64,000 bases of DNA from Rahnella aceris (GTDB lineage Bacteria; Pseudomonadota; Gammaproteobacteria; Enterobacterales; Enterobacteriaceae): contig NZ_JAADJV010000001.1 in NCBI RefSeq assembly GCF_011684115.1, forward strand, positions 2,356,001 through 2,420,000. Reading direction: 5' to 3'. Below the pieces are notes generated by a model. It made no database searches. It was given only the letters and a program-made list of their open reading frames with translations, and was not told the origin of the DNA. Positions 37,929 to 47,027 of the stretch are shown here, piece by piece. The translations under genes and the position numbers were made by a program. Numbering within the stretch: the stretch's first letter is position 1; every line of letters begins with the position of its first letter.

Positions 37929-38672
37929 TTAGAAGAATGAGTCATCATCATTGTTGAAATCATCAGTGTTGAAGTCATCATTTCCAAACCCCAAATCCGA
38001 ATTGTCATTACGCAGCGACGCATCTTCCCATGACGGCTGATTGCTGTCGAAACCCTGACTGTTATCGAGGAAGCTGCTGTCGGCAGGATTGAGATCCTGC
38101 ACTGGCGGTTCTTCGATGATATTGACGATTTCCTGCGGCTGGCTGTGATGGAACATGCCGGTCAGCATATCCGCCAGCACCACCCCACCCGCGACGCCCG
38201 CCGCCGTGCGCAATGCACTGCCCAGAAAACCCGGCTGCTGGGGTGCAGCTTGTGCCGGTGCCTGCTGTTGCGGCTGTTGGGCATATTGCTGTTGCTGAGG
38301 CTGACTTCCCCAGCCTTGTGTACCGGGAATGGGCTGGCTGCCCTGCGACGCCTGGCGTTGCGGTTCAGGCTGAGACGTGCCACCGCCAAACAAGCCAGCC
38401 AGAAAACCGGTGCTTTGCGGTTTGGCCGTCTGCGCCTGTTGTTGCAACTGCTGAACCTGCTGTTGCAATTCTTGTACCTGCGCATTCAGTTTGGTCAGCG
38501 CCGCTTCCTGAATAATCATTGCCTGCGCCATGTAATACGGGGCAGATGGCTGCTGACGAATATGGGCCTGAATCACACGTTCAGCTTCCGCATCACGCGG
38601 TGCCGTGTTGGACTCAGCCTGTTGTAAGCGACTAAAAAGCCCGTCAATTAAACGCTGTTCTTCAGATTGCAT
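37929..38672 (-). CDS. DUF2076 family protein
   Basis: The 247-residue protein has an N-terminal helical part (MQSEEQRLIDGLFSRLQQAES...). A Gln-rich coiled coil lies at about residues 80-100, followed by low-complexity Gln/Pro stretches and a Gly-rich hydrophobic segment (LRTAAGVAGGVVLADMLTGMF). The tail is very acidic with Asp/Asn repeats. This order is typical of the DUF2076 family, whose function is not established. No signal peptide is seen. It follows cspE on the same strand. Confidence 0.85.
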   Translation of the reverse strand: MQSEEQRLIDGLFSRLQQAESNTAPRDAEAERVIQAHIRQQPSAPYYMAQAMIIQEAALTKLNAQVQELQQQVQQLQQQAQTAKPQSTGFLAGLFGGGTSQPEPQRQASQGSQPIPGTQGWGSQPQQQQYAQQPQQQAPAQAAPQQPGFLGSALRTAAGVAGGVVLADMLTGMFHHSQPQEIVNIIEEPPVQDLNPADSSFLDNSQGFDSNQPSWEDASLRNDNSDLGFGNDDFNTDDFNNDDDSFF

Positions 38673-38826
38673 AAATTCACCTTGTTGATATGTCGTACTG
38701 CGTCAGGAGCGACGCCGGTCGGCGTTATTCAGATACAGTAATACAGTTAGTTTTTTGTATAAATTAACGGAGTGTCAACAAATGTGACGGAGGTAAAGTT
38801 AGTGCAGAAAGCGCGCAGAGGGATTG

Positions 38827-38853
38827 AAAAACCGCCTGCGGGGCCACAGGCGG
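38827..38853 (-). terminator. Terminator of the Fur-regulated binding-protein gene
   Basis: Read on the minus strand, CCGCCTG / CAGGCGG closes around TGGCCCCG-type bases and is followed by TTTTT. It lies just after the stop codon at 38869. Confidence 0.8.
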
Positions 38854-38868
38854 GGGAAATATCAGCAC

Positions 38869-39999
38869 TTACTTTTTCGGTGTCCAGCCAAGGATGAAAT
38901 CCTGATCCGGCAGGTTGGTATAGTTACGTACGATGTCGTGGTAAGTCTTCGCCGGGTCCAGATCTTTAAACTGTTGCGGATAAATAAACTTCGCCAGATA
39001 TTCCATCCCGACAATGTTATACGGATGGTTGTAGAACTGGTGATAAATACCGTAAACGTGGCCCGCATTCACCGCAGGGATTTGCGCCACGCCGGTGCGT
39101 GAAAGCAACACTTTGGCTTCTTTATCCACATCCGCTTCATCCGCACCGTAGCCAAACGGCAGAATATGCGTCACAGAGCCACTTTTCGGACGTGCCGAAC
39201 CGGTCATGATGTAAACGTCCGGCTTCATGCTGATCACCTGTTCCAGAGAAACGGTGCCGGATGCGCCCGGCAGAAGGCTGGAACCGATGTTATTGGCATC
39301 TACCGCCTGGATCAGTTTTCCCCATCCCGCATTACCGTGTGTGAAACAGCAGGAGTCGTCGCGACCGGCAATTGGCTCGATAAACACATTCGGCCTGGTT
39401 TTAATCGCCTCTGCGGCTTTCTGAATAGCCTGGAAATGCTGGTTATAGAACGTGGTGTAGGCGCGGGCGTTATCCTCCTGATTCATCACTTTGCCGAGCA
39501 GATCAATACTTGGCGCGGTGTTTTTTGCCGGATCCAGTTCGTAATCGACAAACAGTACAGGGATGTGCAACGCGGCGAGTTTATCCAGCACCCCGGCCTG
39601 CGCCAGTGAATCTTTCGCCCGCATCTGCGCAATCATCAGATCTGGTTTTTTAGCGATCACCGTTTCCAGATCCACCTGCCCTTTGTCGCTGAATCCCATA
39701 TCGAGGATTTTCGCCGATTCAGGCCATTTGCTTTTCAGCATCTCCCAGGTGCCGCTGTCAGTTTTCTTCAGCAGGTTATTCCAGGCCACCACATGCTGAA
39801 AAGGATTGGCTTTATCCAGCACCGCCAGCGCCAGAAGATCGCGCCCGTCCTGCAAAATGACCCGTTGCGGCGCTTTATCGATGGTGACTTTCTGACCGGC
39901 TATGTCCGTGACCGTCAGCGGATACGTGGTAGCAAAACTGGCAAAGGAGGCCGCCATCAGACCGGCAACAGACAGCACGCGAGCAGTATTCTTTAACAT
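38869..39999 (-). CDS. Iron-siderophore-type ABC transporter substrate-binding protein
   Basis: This periplasmic class III (FecB/BtuF-like) binding protein has 376 residues, with a signal peptide ending SFASFATTYP. The frame opens 19 codons upstream, but MLKNTARVLSV is a proper signal start. Markers are TVTDIAGQKVTIDKAPQRVI, KPDLMIAQM and HVYGIYHQFYNHPYNI. No permease or ATPase gene is adjacent, so it must share another transporter. A Fur box lies about 40 bases upstream, so it should be induced by iron starvation. Confidence 0.88.
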   Translation of the reverse strand: MLKNTARVLSVAGLMAASFASFATTYPLTVTDIAGQKVTIDKAPQRVILQDGRDLLALAVLDKANPFQHVVAWNNLLKKTDSGTWEMLKSKWPESAKILDMGFSDKGQVDLETVIAKKPDLMIAQMRAKDSLAQAGVLDKLAALHIPVLFVDYELDPAKNTAPSIDLLGKVMNQEDNARAYTTFYNQHFQAIQKAAEAIKTRPNVFIEPIAGRDDSCCFTHGNAGWGKLIQAVDANNIGSSLLPGASGTVSLEQVISMKPDVYIMTGSARPKSGSVTHILPFGYGADEADVDKEAKVLLSRTGVAQIPAVNAGHVYGIYHQFYNHPYNIVGMEYLAKFIYPQQFKDLDPAKTYHDIVRNYTNLPDQDFILGWTPKK

Positions 40000-40037
40000 G
40001 CGATTACCCGAAAATGAGAATGAATGAAAAATGATTT

Positions 40038-40052
40038 TGATAATTGTTATCA
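40038..40052. promoter_or_regulatory. Fur box
   Basis: TGATAATTGTTATCA matches the 7-1-7 Fur consensus (TGATAATNATTATCA) at all but one position. Further ATGA/GAATGA repeats flank it. It lies 38 bases upstream of the binding-protein ATG. Confidence 0.85.
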
Positions 40053-40139
40053 ACACAAGCCGAAATAATAAACAAGGAAAGGTGAAGGGGGCAACGTTTT
40101 TAAAGCGGACAGAGGGAGTTAAAACATGTCGAAATATTA

Positions 40140-40169
40140 ACGGGATACCACAGAGGCATCCCGTTTTTC
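40140..40169. terminator. Inverted repeat between the prolyl oligopeptidase gene and the Fur-regulated gene
   Basis: ACGGGAT / ATCCCGT stems flank an 11-base loop. The better T run (TTTTTC) is on the plus strand. On the minus strand the stem is followed by TTAATATTT and could end the oligopeptidase transcript. Confidence 0.5.
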
Positions 40170-40190
40170 ATCAGACTCTCGCGGGCAATA

Positions 40191-42290
40191 TCAGCCGCTG
40201 GCTTTGTCACGGCCAATAAAGTGCAGCAGAAATTCGCTCACCATCACCCGTTTAAACGCGGACTGTTTTTTGTCAGCCGCGGCGCTGTGGCCGCCGTCAG
40301 TATTCTCGTAAAAATAGACCTGCGGGATACCCAGCGCCTGCATTTTCGCGGCCATTTTACGTGCATGGTCAGGCCCGACGCGGTCATCGCTGGTCGCCGT
40401 TGAGAACAATACCGGCGGATATTTTTTTGCCGGATCGATATTGTGATACGGCGAAAATTCGCGGATAAACGCCCATTCTTCCGGTTTCTGCGGGTCGCCG
40501 TATTCAGCAATCCACGAAGCGCCAGCCGAGATTTGCGTGTACCGGTACATATCCAGCAGCGCCACTTCACACACGATGGCCCCGAATAATTCCGGGTAGC
40601 GTGTCAGCATATTGCCGACCAGTAAACCGCCGTTGCTGCCACCTTGCGCCGCCAGATGGGCCGGTGAGGTGATCTTGCTGGCAATCAGCGCCTTCGCCAC
40701 GGACGCGAAATCTTCGTAAGCGCGCAGACGTTTTTCTTTCAGCGCCGCTTTATGCCATTCCGGCCCGTATTCGCCACCGCCACGGATATTTGCCACCACA
40801 AACACGCCGCCGCGATCCAGCCACGACACACCGCTGATCCCGAGATAATACGGCTCAAGGGAGACTTCGAAACCACCGTAGCCATAAAGCAGCGTCGGGT
40901 TCCTGCCGTCATACGCCACATCTTTGCGCGAGATGACAAAATACGGCACGCGGGTACCGTCGTCGGACACCGCGAAATGCTGGCTGACCTGATAACGGGT
41001 GGCATCAAAATGCGACGGATCTTGTTTCAGCAGTTCGGCTTCCACGTCCGCGCCACTATCCAGATTTCCGAGCGACAAACTGGCCGGTTGCAGGAAACCG
41101 CTGACACTCATGAAATATTCATTGGTCTCATCATCCACGCCCCACGCATTGATTTTGCTCAGCCCCGGCACTTTACCGAACGGCTCACGCTGCCAGTCGC
41201 CGTCTTTTGGCGTCAGCACTTCAAGCCGGTTGACGACATCACGCGTGATACTGAGGATGATATGATCACGGGTGTAGGAATAGCCGTTAAGCTGGTCACG
41301 GGTTGCCGTCACGCCGCTGAGAGAAGAATGCGCACCCGGCATAAACAGGGGTTTCAGCGTGCGATCGCCTGCCATAAAAGCGTCAAAATTCATGGTCAGC
41401 AACGAACCGGACGGCCAGCTTTCGCCGTTCACCTGCCATTCACTAGAAGGCTGGATCAGGATCCACTCGCGCCAGCTACTGAATTTGGCATCCGCCGGCA
41501 GATCGATTTTGATTAAGTTTTTGTCGTCATCAAGCAGGAACACTTCACGGTGATAGAAGTCGGTGACACGCACCACATAATTGCGCTCAAACCCTTTGGT
41601 GGCATCGCTATAACCCGCCGCCATCATGTCTGTCTTTTCTGCGCTGAACACCGTGACCGCTTCGCACAGCGGTGTACCACGCTGCCAGATTTTGACGATG
41701 CGCGGATAACCGGAACCGGTCATTGAGCCTTCACCAAAATCAGTGGCGACAAACAAATGGTCGCGGTCAATCCAGCTGATGCGGCTTTTCGCGACCGGCA
41801 AATAAAAACCGTCCGGCACAAAATCCTGAGTGATTAAATCAAACTCACGCACTTCAGAGGCATCACCGCCGTCTGGCGACAGCACTAACAACGCACGCCC
41901 GAAATCCGGTTTTAAATTCCAGAAACCGTGAAACACCCACTCCTTCCCTTCGGCTTTACCCAGCGCATCGATATCCAGTACGGTGTGCCATTGCGGTTCG
42001 GCTTTACGGAATTCATCAAGCGTGGTCTTGCGTAAAATGCCTTTCGGGTTCTTCGCGTCCTGCCAGAAGTTGTACCAGTCGTTGCCACATTTCCACACGC
42101 CGGGGATTTGATCCGGCGAATTCAGGCCTTCCAGCACTTTCTCCCGCAGCGGCTCGAAATCGTGCCCCTGCGTAAACGCTGCCAGCGTGATGGCATTTTG
42201 CTCACGCGCCCATTCAAGGGCTTTTTCGTTGCGTAAACCTTCGAGCCAGATGAAATCATCCTGCGGGGGAGTGCCTGAGTCAGTTGTCAT
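40191..42290 (-). CDS. Prolyl oligopeptidase family serine peptidase (S9)
   Basis: The 699-residue protein has an N-terminal beta-propeller and a C-terminal alpha/beta hydrolase domain. The catalytic Ser is in AAQGGSNGGLLVGN, Asp in TSDDRVGPDHA and His in NTDGGHSAAADKK. RGGGEYGPEWH is also typical of prolyl oligopeptidases. No signal peptide is seen, so it is probably cytoplasmic and cleaves short peptides after proline or a related residue. It is a single gene with about 116 bases before the next upstream gene. Enterobacterial protease II (PtrB) is a relative, but this is another branch. Confidence 0.9.
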   Translation of the reverse strand: MTTDSGTPPQDDFIWLEGLRNEKALEWAREQNAITLAAFTQGHDFEPLREKVLEGLNSPDQIPGVWKCGNDWYNFWQDAKNPKGILRKTTLDEFRKAEPQWHTVLDIDALGKAEGKEWVFHGFWNLKPDFGRALLVLSPDGGDASEVREFDLITQDFVPDGFYLPVAKSRISWIDRDHLFVATDFGEGSMTGSGYPRIVKIWQRGTPLCEAVTVFSAEKTDMMAAGYSDATKGFERNYVVRVTDFYHREVFLLDDDKNLIKIDLPADAKFSSWREWILIQPSSEWQVNGESWPSGSLLTMNFDAFMAGDRTLKPLFMPGAHSSLSGVTATRDQLNGYSYTRDHIILSITRDVVNRLEVLTPKDGDWQREPFGKVPGLSKINAWGVDDETNEYFMSVSGFLQPASLSLGNLDSGADVEAELLKQDPSHFDATRYQVSQHFAVSDDGTRVPYFVISRKDVAYDGRNPTLLYGYGGFEVSLEPYYLGISGVSWLDRGGVFVVANIRGGGEYGPEWHKAALKEKRLRAYEDFASVAKALIASKITSPAHLAAQGGSNGGLLVGNMLTRYPELFGAIVCEVALLDMYRYTQISAGASWIAEYGDPQKPEEWAFIREFSPYHNIDPAKKYPPVLFSTATSDDRVGPDHARKMAAKMQALGIPQVYFYENTDGGHSAAADKKQSAFKRVMVSEFLLHFIGRDKASG

Positions 42291-42406
42291 GTCATTCTGC
42301 TCCTTCAGTCAATACAGCCATTTTGAATGCTTTTACATCAACGCGTTTACTCTCAGCGATAACTTTTACTCTCAAGATAAAAAGTGTCGCTTATCGCTTC
42401 AGGAAT

Positions 42407-43420
42407 TTATTGCACCAGGATGCCCTGGATCAGGCTGGCTTTGACAATCGTCACCTGTGAGATATTCAGCGCCTGCATAAAGCCCTCCACCAGCAGTAAA
42501 TTGCTGACATCGGTCGCGCGGTATTCACCGGTAAGTTCACTGTCCCCTTTCCATACCTGATTTTTCGACACGCGTTCTACATCAGCCAGACTGTAAGTAT
42601 TGTTCGCCGGATGGATCTGGTCTTTCAGCGAAAAACCATGAACGCCGCCGATACCAATCACCCGGCGGGTTTGCGCATCCTGTTTGATTTGAGGACTGAC
42701 GTGGGTCCTCGCGTAGAAATTCACGTAACGCAGCACCGTATTGCGCAGCGATCCAATCGGGTTCGGCGAGGCGGCTTTATCCAGTTCCTGATTTTTAAGC
42801 ACGCTGATAATGAATTCTTTCAGGGTTACCGATGCCAGTTTGCCCTGATATATATCCGTCACTGGCTGACCGTTTTGTTCGCGGATGGCGGTCATTTGCA
42901 TCGAGCCGCCGCCGATATCCCAGACCAGCAGATCCTGATTGTTGATGGTGTTGTCATGCAGCGCCGCCTTCGCCGACAGGAAACCCAGCTCCGCCTCCTG
43001 TTCCTGAGAAATCACACGAAGCTGGATTTGTGTCTGCTGGTTGAAACGGTCAATAACCTGCTGACCGTTAGCCGCTGAACGAAACACTGCGGTGGCAACG
43101 CCGGTAATGCGCTGCGGATGAAAGCTGCGGGCTTTATCGACCATCTGTTTCAGCGCCGTCACGCCCTGTTGTTGCATGGCCTCGCTGATCTGGTTGTTGC
43201 CGGATTTGCCCAAATCCTCATTAAAGCCCAGCGGTTTTTGGTCTTCATACAGCACTTTTCCCGGCAGATGTCGGCAAATATCAACCTGCGCCACCTGAAT
43301 TTTGGTTGTACCGGATCCCATGTCAATTGCCCCGCGGGTTTCGATACAGTTTTCTGCCAGTACAGAAAATGTGCTCAACGCGAATAAGGTGCCCAGAAAA
43401 CCCTTTACCCAATAATTCAT
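42407..43420 (-). CDS. Exported Ppx/GppA-like phosphatase
   Basis: The 337-residue protein has an actin-like ATPase/phosphatase fold of the Ppx/GppA family. Phosphate-binding loops appear in GAIDMGSGTTKIQVAQ (about residue 30), TAVFRSAANGQQVI and LVWDIGGGSMQMTA. Unlike Ppx and GppA it begins with a signal peptide (WVKGFLGTLFALSTFSVLAENC), so it should act in the periplasm. Substrates of exported members are not established. It stands alone, divergent from a small orphan gene. Confidence 0.85.
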   Translation of the reverse strand: MNYWVKGFLGTLFALSTFSVLAENCIETRGAIDMGSGTTKIQVAQVDICRHLPGKVLYEDQKPLGFNEDLGKSGNNQISEAMQQQGVTALKQMVDKARSFHPQRITGVATAVFRSAANGQQVIDRFNQQTQIQLRVISQEQEAELGFLSAKAALHDNTINNQDLLVWDIGGGSMQMTAIREQNGQPVTDIYQGKLASVTLKEFIISVLKNQELDKAASPNPIGSLRNTVLRYVNFYARTHVSPQIKQDAQTRRVIGIGGVHGFSLKDQIHPANNTYSLADVERVSKNQVWKGDSELTGEYRATDVSNLLLVEGFMQALNISQVTIVKASLIQGILVQ

Positions 43421-43650
43421 CTCATCCTGCCCCTGAAAAATAAAAGAAAAGTAGAAAGCATCCAGAAATACCCGTTTTATGGCGGTGATTTCAAGTCTTT
43501 TAGTTTCCTTTTACGTTCTGAATAACCTTCTGAAAAATGCAGGATTGTCCTTAAATAATCCATTCTGCGATCTGCATGGTTTCGGCAATCCTTTTTTGTG
43601 AGTCACTTCAAGCAATGAAATAACAGGAACGCCTATAAAGAAATCATTAC

Positions 43651-43664
43651 TTTGTCATGACAAA
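43651..43664. promoter_or_regulatory. Perfect palindrome in a 311-base intergenic gap
   Basis: TTTGTCATGACAAA reads the same on both strands and lies between the exported phosphatase gene and the 81-codon gene. It could be an operator. Nothing else stands out in the gap from 43421 to 43731. Confidence 0.35.
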
Positions 43665-43731
43665 AAATGACAGGGATTTGAGGTAGAAAAGGGAAACGAA
43701 AATCAGGCAGCCACAGAAAAGGAGTGAATGT

Positions 43732-43977
43732 ATGGAATGGAAGATCATCGACATCCTGAATATCCCGCAGACCGGACTGAAATATATCTGTATCCAGGCT
43801 TTTAAAAACCTGAAGCTGATTTTGTCCGTAGACAATGATTTTAAGCTGCAAACCGGCGATACCTTAGAGATTACGCCGGAGGGCTATTCACTGAACCGTC
43901 ATCAGGCACAGAGCCTGAAAATTCACCGAATGATGCCGTATTGTCAGCAACGCTGGCAGTCGCTTTCCATTCAATAA
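43732..43977 (+). CDS. Small hypothetical protein, 81 residues
   Basis: The frame begins with ATG after AAAAGGAGTGAATGT, so GGAG is about eight bases away. It ends just before a bidirectional terminator. The product (MEWKIIDILNIPQTGLKYIC...) is mixed alpha/beta, without signal peptide or membrane helix. I do not recognise it. The good ribosome site and terminator support a real gene. Confidence 0.65.
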   Translation: MEWKIIDILNIPQTGLKYICIQAFKNLKLILSVDNDFKLQTGDTLEITPEGYSLNRHQAQSLKIHRMMPYCQQRWQSLSIQ

Positions 43978-44004
43978 ATGGGTTTACACGCACGTCAGCC
44001 ATAG

Positions 44005-44039
44005 AAAAGCCGGCATTCAACTGACCGGCTTTTTCTTTT
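44005..44039. terminator. Bidirectional terminator between the 81-residue gene and a cupin gene
   Basis: AAAAGCCGG / CCGGCTTTT stems flank an 11-base loop, with TTTTTCTTTT on the plus strand. The cupin stop codon lies inside the hairpin. Confidence 0.85.
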
Positions 44040-44538
44040 GTTCACGTCGCTGGTCCGAAATGCCGTCGTGATCACCAAATTGTTGCTCAGGTACATCCAC
44101 CCAGCGGTCTTTGCGCGTCGCTTCGTATTCCTGATTCAGAGGGTAATAAATCCGGTTTTCCGGCTTATTTGCCTCCCCCACCACCAGCAGCCGCACTTCC
44201 TCATCGCTGTTATTAATGAAGGTGTGACAGATACCGGTGCCGTGCGGAAAGGCCACGGCATCGCCCGGTTTCAGCGGATGCAGATGGCCGTTAATCCACG
44301 CGTCAGGATACCCTTCCAGCACGTACACAAATTCATCTTCCGCACTTTCCGCATGGGCGTAACAGGTACGACGCCCCGGTAATAAACGTTCGTGATGAAT
44401 ACCAATTTTCGTCAGGCCAAGCGCTCTGCCGAGCGGTGCGCCAATCGACATCAGTTCATCATCGCCGGGATAATTGCCGTCGTCTGGACCTTCCAGCTCG
44501 GTCCAGTGTCGGATAAAATCAGGTCTTTCCTTGCTCAT
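44017..44538 (-). CDS. Cupin domain protein
   Basis: The 173-residue protein starts at the ATG with CCGGAGA seven bases upstream. An upstream frame extension to 44562 is rejected. The single cupin barrel has metal-binding positions in RRTCYAHAESAEDEFVYVLEG (motif 1) and GDAVAFPHGTGICHTFINNS (motif 2). Cupins of this type include sugar isomerases and dioxygenases, and the substrate is not visible. It lies just downstream of the small lipoprotein gene on the same strand. Confidence 0.82.
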   Translation of the reverse strand: MSKERPDFIRHWTELEGPDDGNYPGDDELMSIGAPLGRALGLTKIGIHHERLLPGRRTCYAHAESAEDEFVYVLEGYPDAWINGHLHPLKPGDAVAFPHGTGICHTFINNSDEEVRLLVVGEANKPENRIYYPLNQEYEATRKDRWVDVPEQQFGDHDGISDQRREQKKKPVS

Positions 44539-44571
44539 AAAATCTCCGGATAACATTGCCAATAGTCAATT

Positions 44572-44925
44572 TTAGTACAGCGAAGGCGACTTCTGCTGTA
44601 TTGAGTACGGACTTTGCGTCTGCGCAATATTTTTAGGCAGACAGGCAAATCTTATGTGTACCTTCTCGCCGTCGTTGCTTTCACCCAGCGTCTGGAATTT
44701 GCCGCTACAAAAATCGAAGATCTTTTTGTAGGTATCCGCGCGACGCTGCCGCTCAAGGATTGAAAACACGGATGTCGTATAACTTGCTTCGCCCTGCGTA
44801 AACGACGGGTCAAAATTGGCCGGGCGATAGGTAGCATCGCCAACCGGTTTATCGATAGATGAACAGCCTGCCAGCAAACCTGCGGCGACGGCCGCAGCGA
44901 CCCACATTATGGTGATATTTTTCAT
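44572..44925 (-). CDS. Small outer-membrane-type lipoprotein
   Basis: This 117-residue precursor has a signal peptide ending in lipobox LLAGC. The residue after Cys is Ser, so it should be sorted to the outer membrane. The mature part has no domain I can name, and two cysteines (FDFCSGKF, RFACLPKN) may form a disulfide. It lies 33 bases upstream of the cupin gene and 28 bases downstream of the cyclase gene, all on one strand. Confidence 0.82.
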   Translation of the reverse strand: MKNITIMWVAAAVAAGLLAGCSSIDKPVGDATYRPANFDPSFTQGEASYTTSVFSILERQRRADTYKKIFDFCSGKFQTLGESNDGEKVHIRFACLPKNIAQTQSPYSIQQKSPSLY

Positions 44926-44953
44926 TACTCATCCCGGAAAACGTTAACGTTAT

Positions 44954-46030
44954 TCAGTGTAGCTGAGCAGAAGTATCTGTCCTGCTCACGCTGCCAATAC
45001 TGTTTTTGCCATTTTGTTTCACATTCACCAATGCCCGTTCGGCAGCCGCCAGCCACTGGTTATAATCTTCATGATTGCGGGATGTCGCCACGCCGATACT
45101 CAGCGAACACTGGAAACCGGAATCCTGCGATAAGCGGATTTCTGAGGTTTTCAGTAATAACCGGTAACCCACGGCATACGCTTCTTCTTCAGAAACCCCC
45201 GGCAGGATCACCACAAATTCATCGCCCCCCAGAATAGCCGGGAAATCATTTTGCCCGGTTTCCTGCCGTAAAATCGCTGACACCGAGCGCAACACATAAT
45301 CCCCCGCTTCACGCCCGAACAAATCATTCACCATTTTCAGGTCATCAACGCCCAGCACCATCAGGCAGGATAAATCATGTTTTGCGCGTTCAAACTCCAG
45401 CATCAGACGCCGGTCGAGTAACCGCCTGTTAGGCAAACCGAGAAAAGGATCCATCAGGGCGGCTTTTTCCAGCTCGTGTTGTTTATCCCGCAGCTTTCTG
45501 GAAATGGAATAATTCGCTGCACTGAAAGCAATAATATAAATCGTGGAAAGCGGCAACGTCAGCCACAACGTCCGGTCAGTGACGGTGAAATAAAACGTCA
45601 TTCCCGACAACAGCCAGCAGACAATAAAACCTGCGCAATAAAACAGCGCAGCGCGGCGCAGCAACTGCCAGCCACCGGCAGAAAAACGGTCAGCGATGAG
45701 AATAGCCGTAATAATGGCCGACGGCAGCGGACAAACGCCCATCAGCGCAACCCAGGCTCCCCCCGCGATGGCATCAAATGCCAGATTCCGGAATTCCGCC
45801 TGATTAGGGTGATTTGAGCGTTGTGAAATCAGCATAGCGACATGCGGCCAGACAAAGGCATTCAGCGCCAGCAGGCTGATGGCGATCCAGGAAGCATTGC
45901 GTTCAAGAAGGACAGAAAACACAGGAAAAAAGCAGAGAAAAGTGCCAAGTATCCGCATTAAGTACATTCGCCGTAAGAAGCGCTCTGAGCGCTCACGGAC
46001 GAGACTTTCACCTGGAGAATAATATGGCAT
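44954..46030 (-). CDS. MASE2-GGDEF diguanylate cyclase
   Basis: This is a membrane enzyme that makes cyclic di-GMP. The 358 residues comprise a five-helix MASE2 sensor (about 25-175, with FVWPHVAMLISQRSNHP and GGAWVALMGVCPLPSA as in DgcC/AdrA). A GGDEF domain follows, and the motif GGDEF is intact at 268-272. In the inhibitory site the usual RxxD is GxxD (G259, D262), so product feedback is probably lost. DgcC activates cellulose synthesis in E. coli. No cellulose genes are in this window. Confidence 0.92.
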   Translation of the reverse strand: MPYYSPGESLVRERSERFLRRMYLMRILGTFLCFFPVFSVLLERNASWIAISLLALNAFVWPHVAMLISQRSNHPNQAEFRNLAFDAIAGGAWVALMGVCPLPSAIITAILIADRFSAGGWQLLRRAALFYCAGFIVCWLLSGMTFYFTVTDRTLWLTLPLSTIYIIAFSAANYSISRKLRDKQHELEKAALMDPFLGLPNRRLLDRRLMLEFERAKHDLSCLMVLGVDDLKMVNDLFGREAGDYVLRSVSAILRQETGQNDFPAILGGDEFVVILPGVSEEEAYAVGYRLLLKTSEIRLSQDSGFQCSLSIGVATSRNHEDYNQWLAAAERALVNVKQNGKNSIGSVSRTDTSAQLH

Positions 46031-46239
46031 ACGGGAAACGGCTCTTGAGTTGATTTCTATTTATATTAGTCGAGTTACTTATCTCAGAGCTACTGAAAGC
46101 GATAATTTTAATGCGCCGAACAACGGGGGTTTTTAGCGTTAAATAAGACAGGTTAATGGTTAACCAGAGAATTTAGGATAAAAATTCGGAAATACAGAAA
46201 TAACTGTATCGATTTTATGCAGTCACAATATATTGCCAC

Positions 46240-46268
46240 AAAAAAGGCGGCTTTTACGCCGCCCTTTT
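46240..46268 (-). terminator. Terminator of the mandelonitrile-lyase-like cupin gene
   Basis: GGCGGC / GCCGCC closes a TTTTAC loop. On the minus strand it is followed by TTTTTTG. It lies 37 bases after the cupin stop. Confidence 0.85.
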
Positions 46269-46304
46269 GAGCAAAGGTTATATAAATTCCACCGGGACAG
46301 ATGA

Positions 46305-46712
46305 TTACTTACTGTACTGCGCGTCCGTCACCTTTTCCATCCACTCAACCGGACTGCCGTTCAGGGACTCGGCAATCGCGATGTGCGTCATGGCATTCTC
46401 CGGGGTCGCGCCGTGCCAGTGTTTCACCCCTTCCGGGATCCACACGATATCGCCCACATTCATTTCGCGAATTTCGCCGCCCTCCTCCTGCAACCAGCCA
46501 CGGCCTTGTGTGATGATCAACGTCTGACCCAGCGGATGTGTGTGCCAGGCGGTACGCGCACCCGGTTCAAAGGTCACGATCGCGCCACCGACACGGGCAG
46601 AGGCAGTGCCGCTGAACGGCGAGTCGATACGCACCTTGCCGGTGAAGTAATTTTCCGGGCCGTTTTGTGAAGGAACAGAACCACTTTTGGTAATTTTCAT
46701 TTTATCAGTCAT
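46305..46712 (-). CDS. Cupin, (R)-mandelonitrile-lyase-like family
   Basis: The 135-residue single-domain cupin has GGAG seven bases before its ATG. An upstream ATG at 46754 is less likely. Motif 1 is [24 protein letters not shown], with H-x-H-x-Q ligands. Motif 2 is [24 protein letters not shown]. The W-H-T-H-x-x-G-Q-T pattern and the size fit manganese cupins annotated as hydroxynitrile lyases or carboxymuconolactone-linked cupins. The cellular substrate is unknown. Confidence 0.8.
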   Translation of the reverse strand: MTDKMKITKSGSVPSQNGPENYFTGKVRIDSPFSGTASARVGGAIVTFEPGARTAWHTHPLGQTLIITQGRGWLQEEGGEIREMNVGDIVWIPEGVKHWHGATPENAMTHIAIAESLNGSPVEWMEKVTDAQYSK

Positions 46713-47001
46713 TTCATTCTCCGCCTGAGGGACTGCTGCTGGAAAGTTCGTCATGTCATAAACAATAGCGCCGTTCGTTTATGACGACCAGAGGGCAAAA
46801 TATGAAAGGAGCTATGAGATAAATTCATAAGTCAGCACGCGCGACAGGACAGCGATATAAAAATAACAATAAAGATCACGATTTGATCACAATCATCTCT
46901 AAAAAACGGACACTTATTTCAGGAAGATAATTAATTGATTTTATTTAAATTTTGTCTCATTCTGTTCGCACTTTAAGAAATATTGTATTTTTTGCATTTG
47001 C

Positions 47002-47027
47002 AGCCCGCCTCAGAGCGGGCTTTTTTA
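47002..47027 (+). terminator. Orphan plus-strand terminator (possible sRNA 3' end)
   Basis: AGCCCGC CTCAGA GCGGGCT TTTTTT is an excellent intrinsic terminator on the plus strand, but both neighbouring genes lie on the minus strand. The 340-base gap (46713-47052) has no reading frame with a ribosome site leading into it. A noncoding transcript is therefore possible. I found no convincing promoter. Confidence 0.7.

Noticed and set aside
40752..41516. Plus-strand open frame (254 codons) within the prolyl oligopeptidase gene
   Set aside because: Antisense to the conserved hydrolase domain and without a ribosome site.
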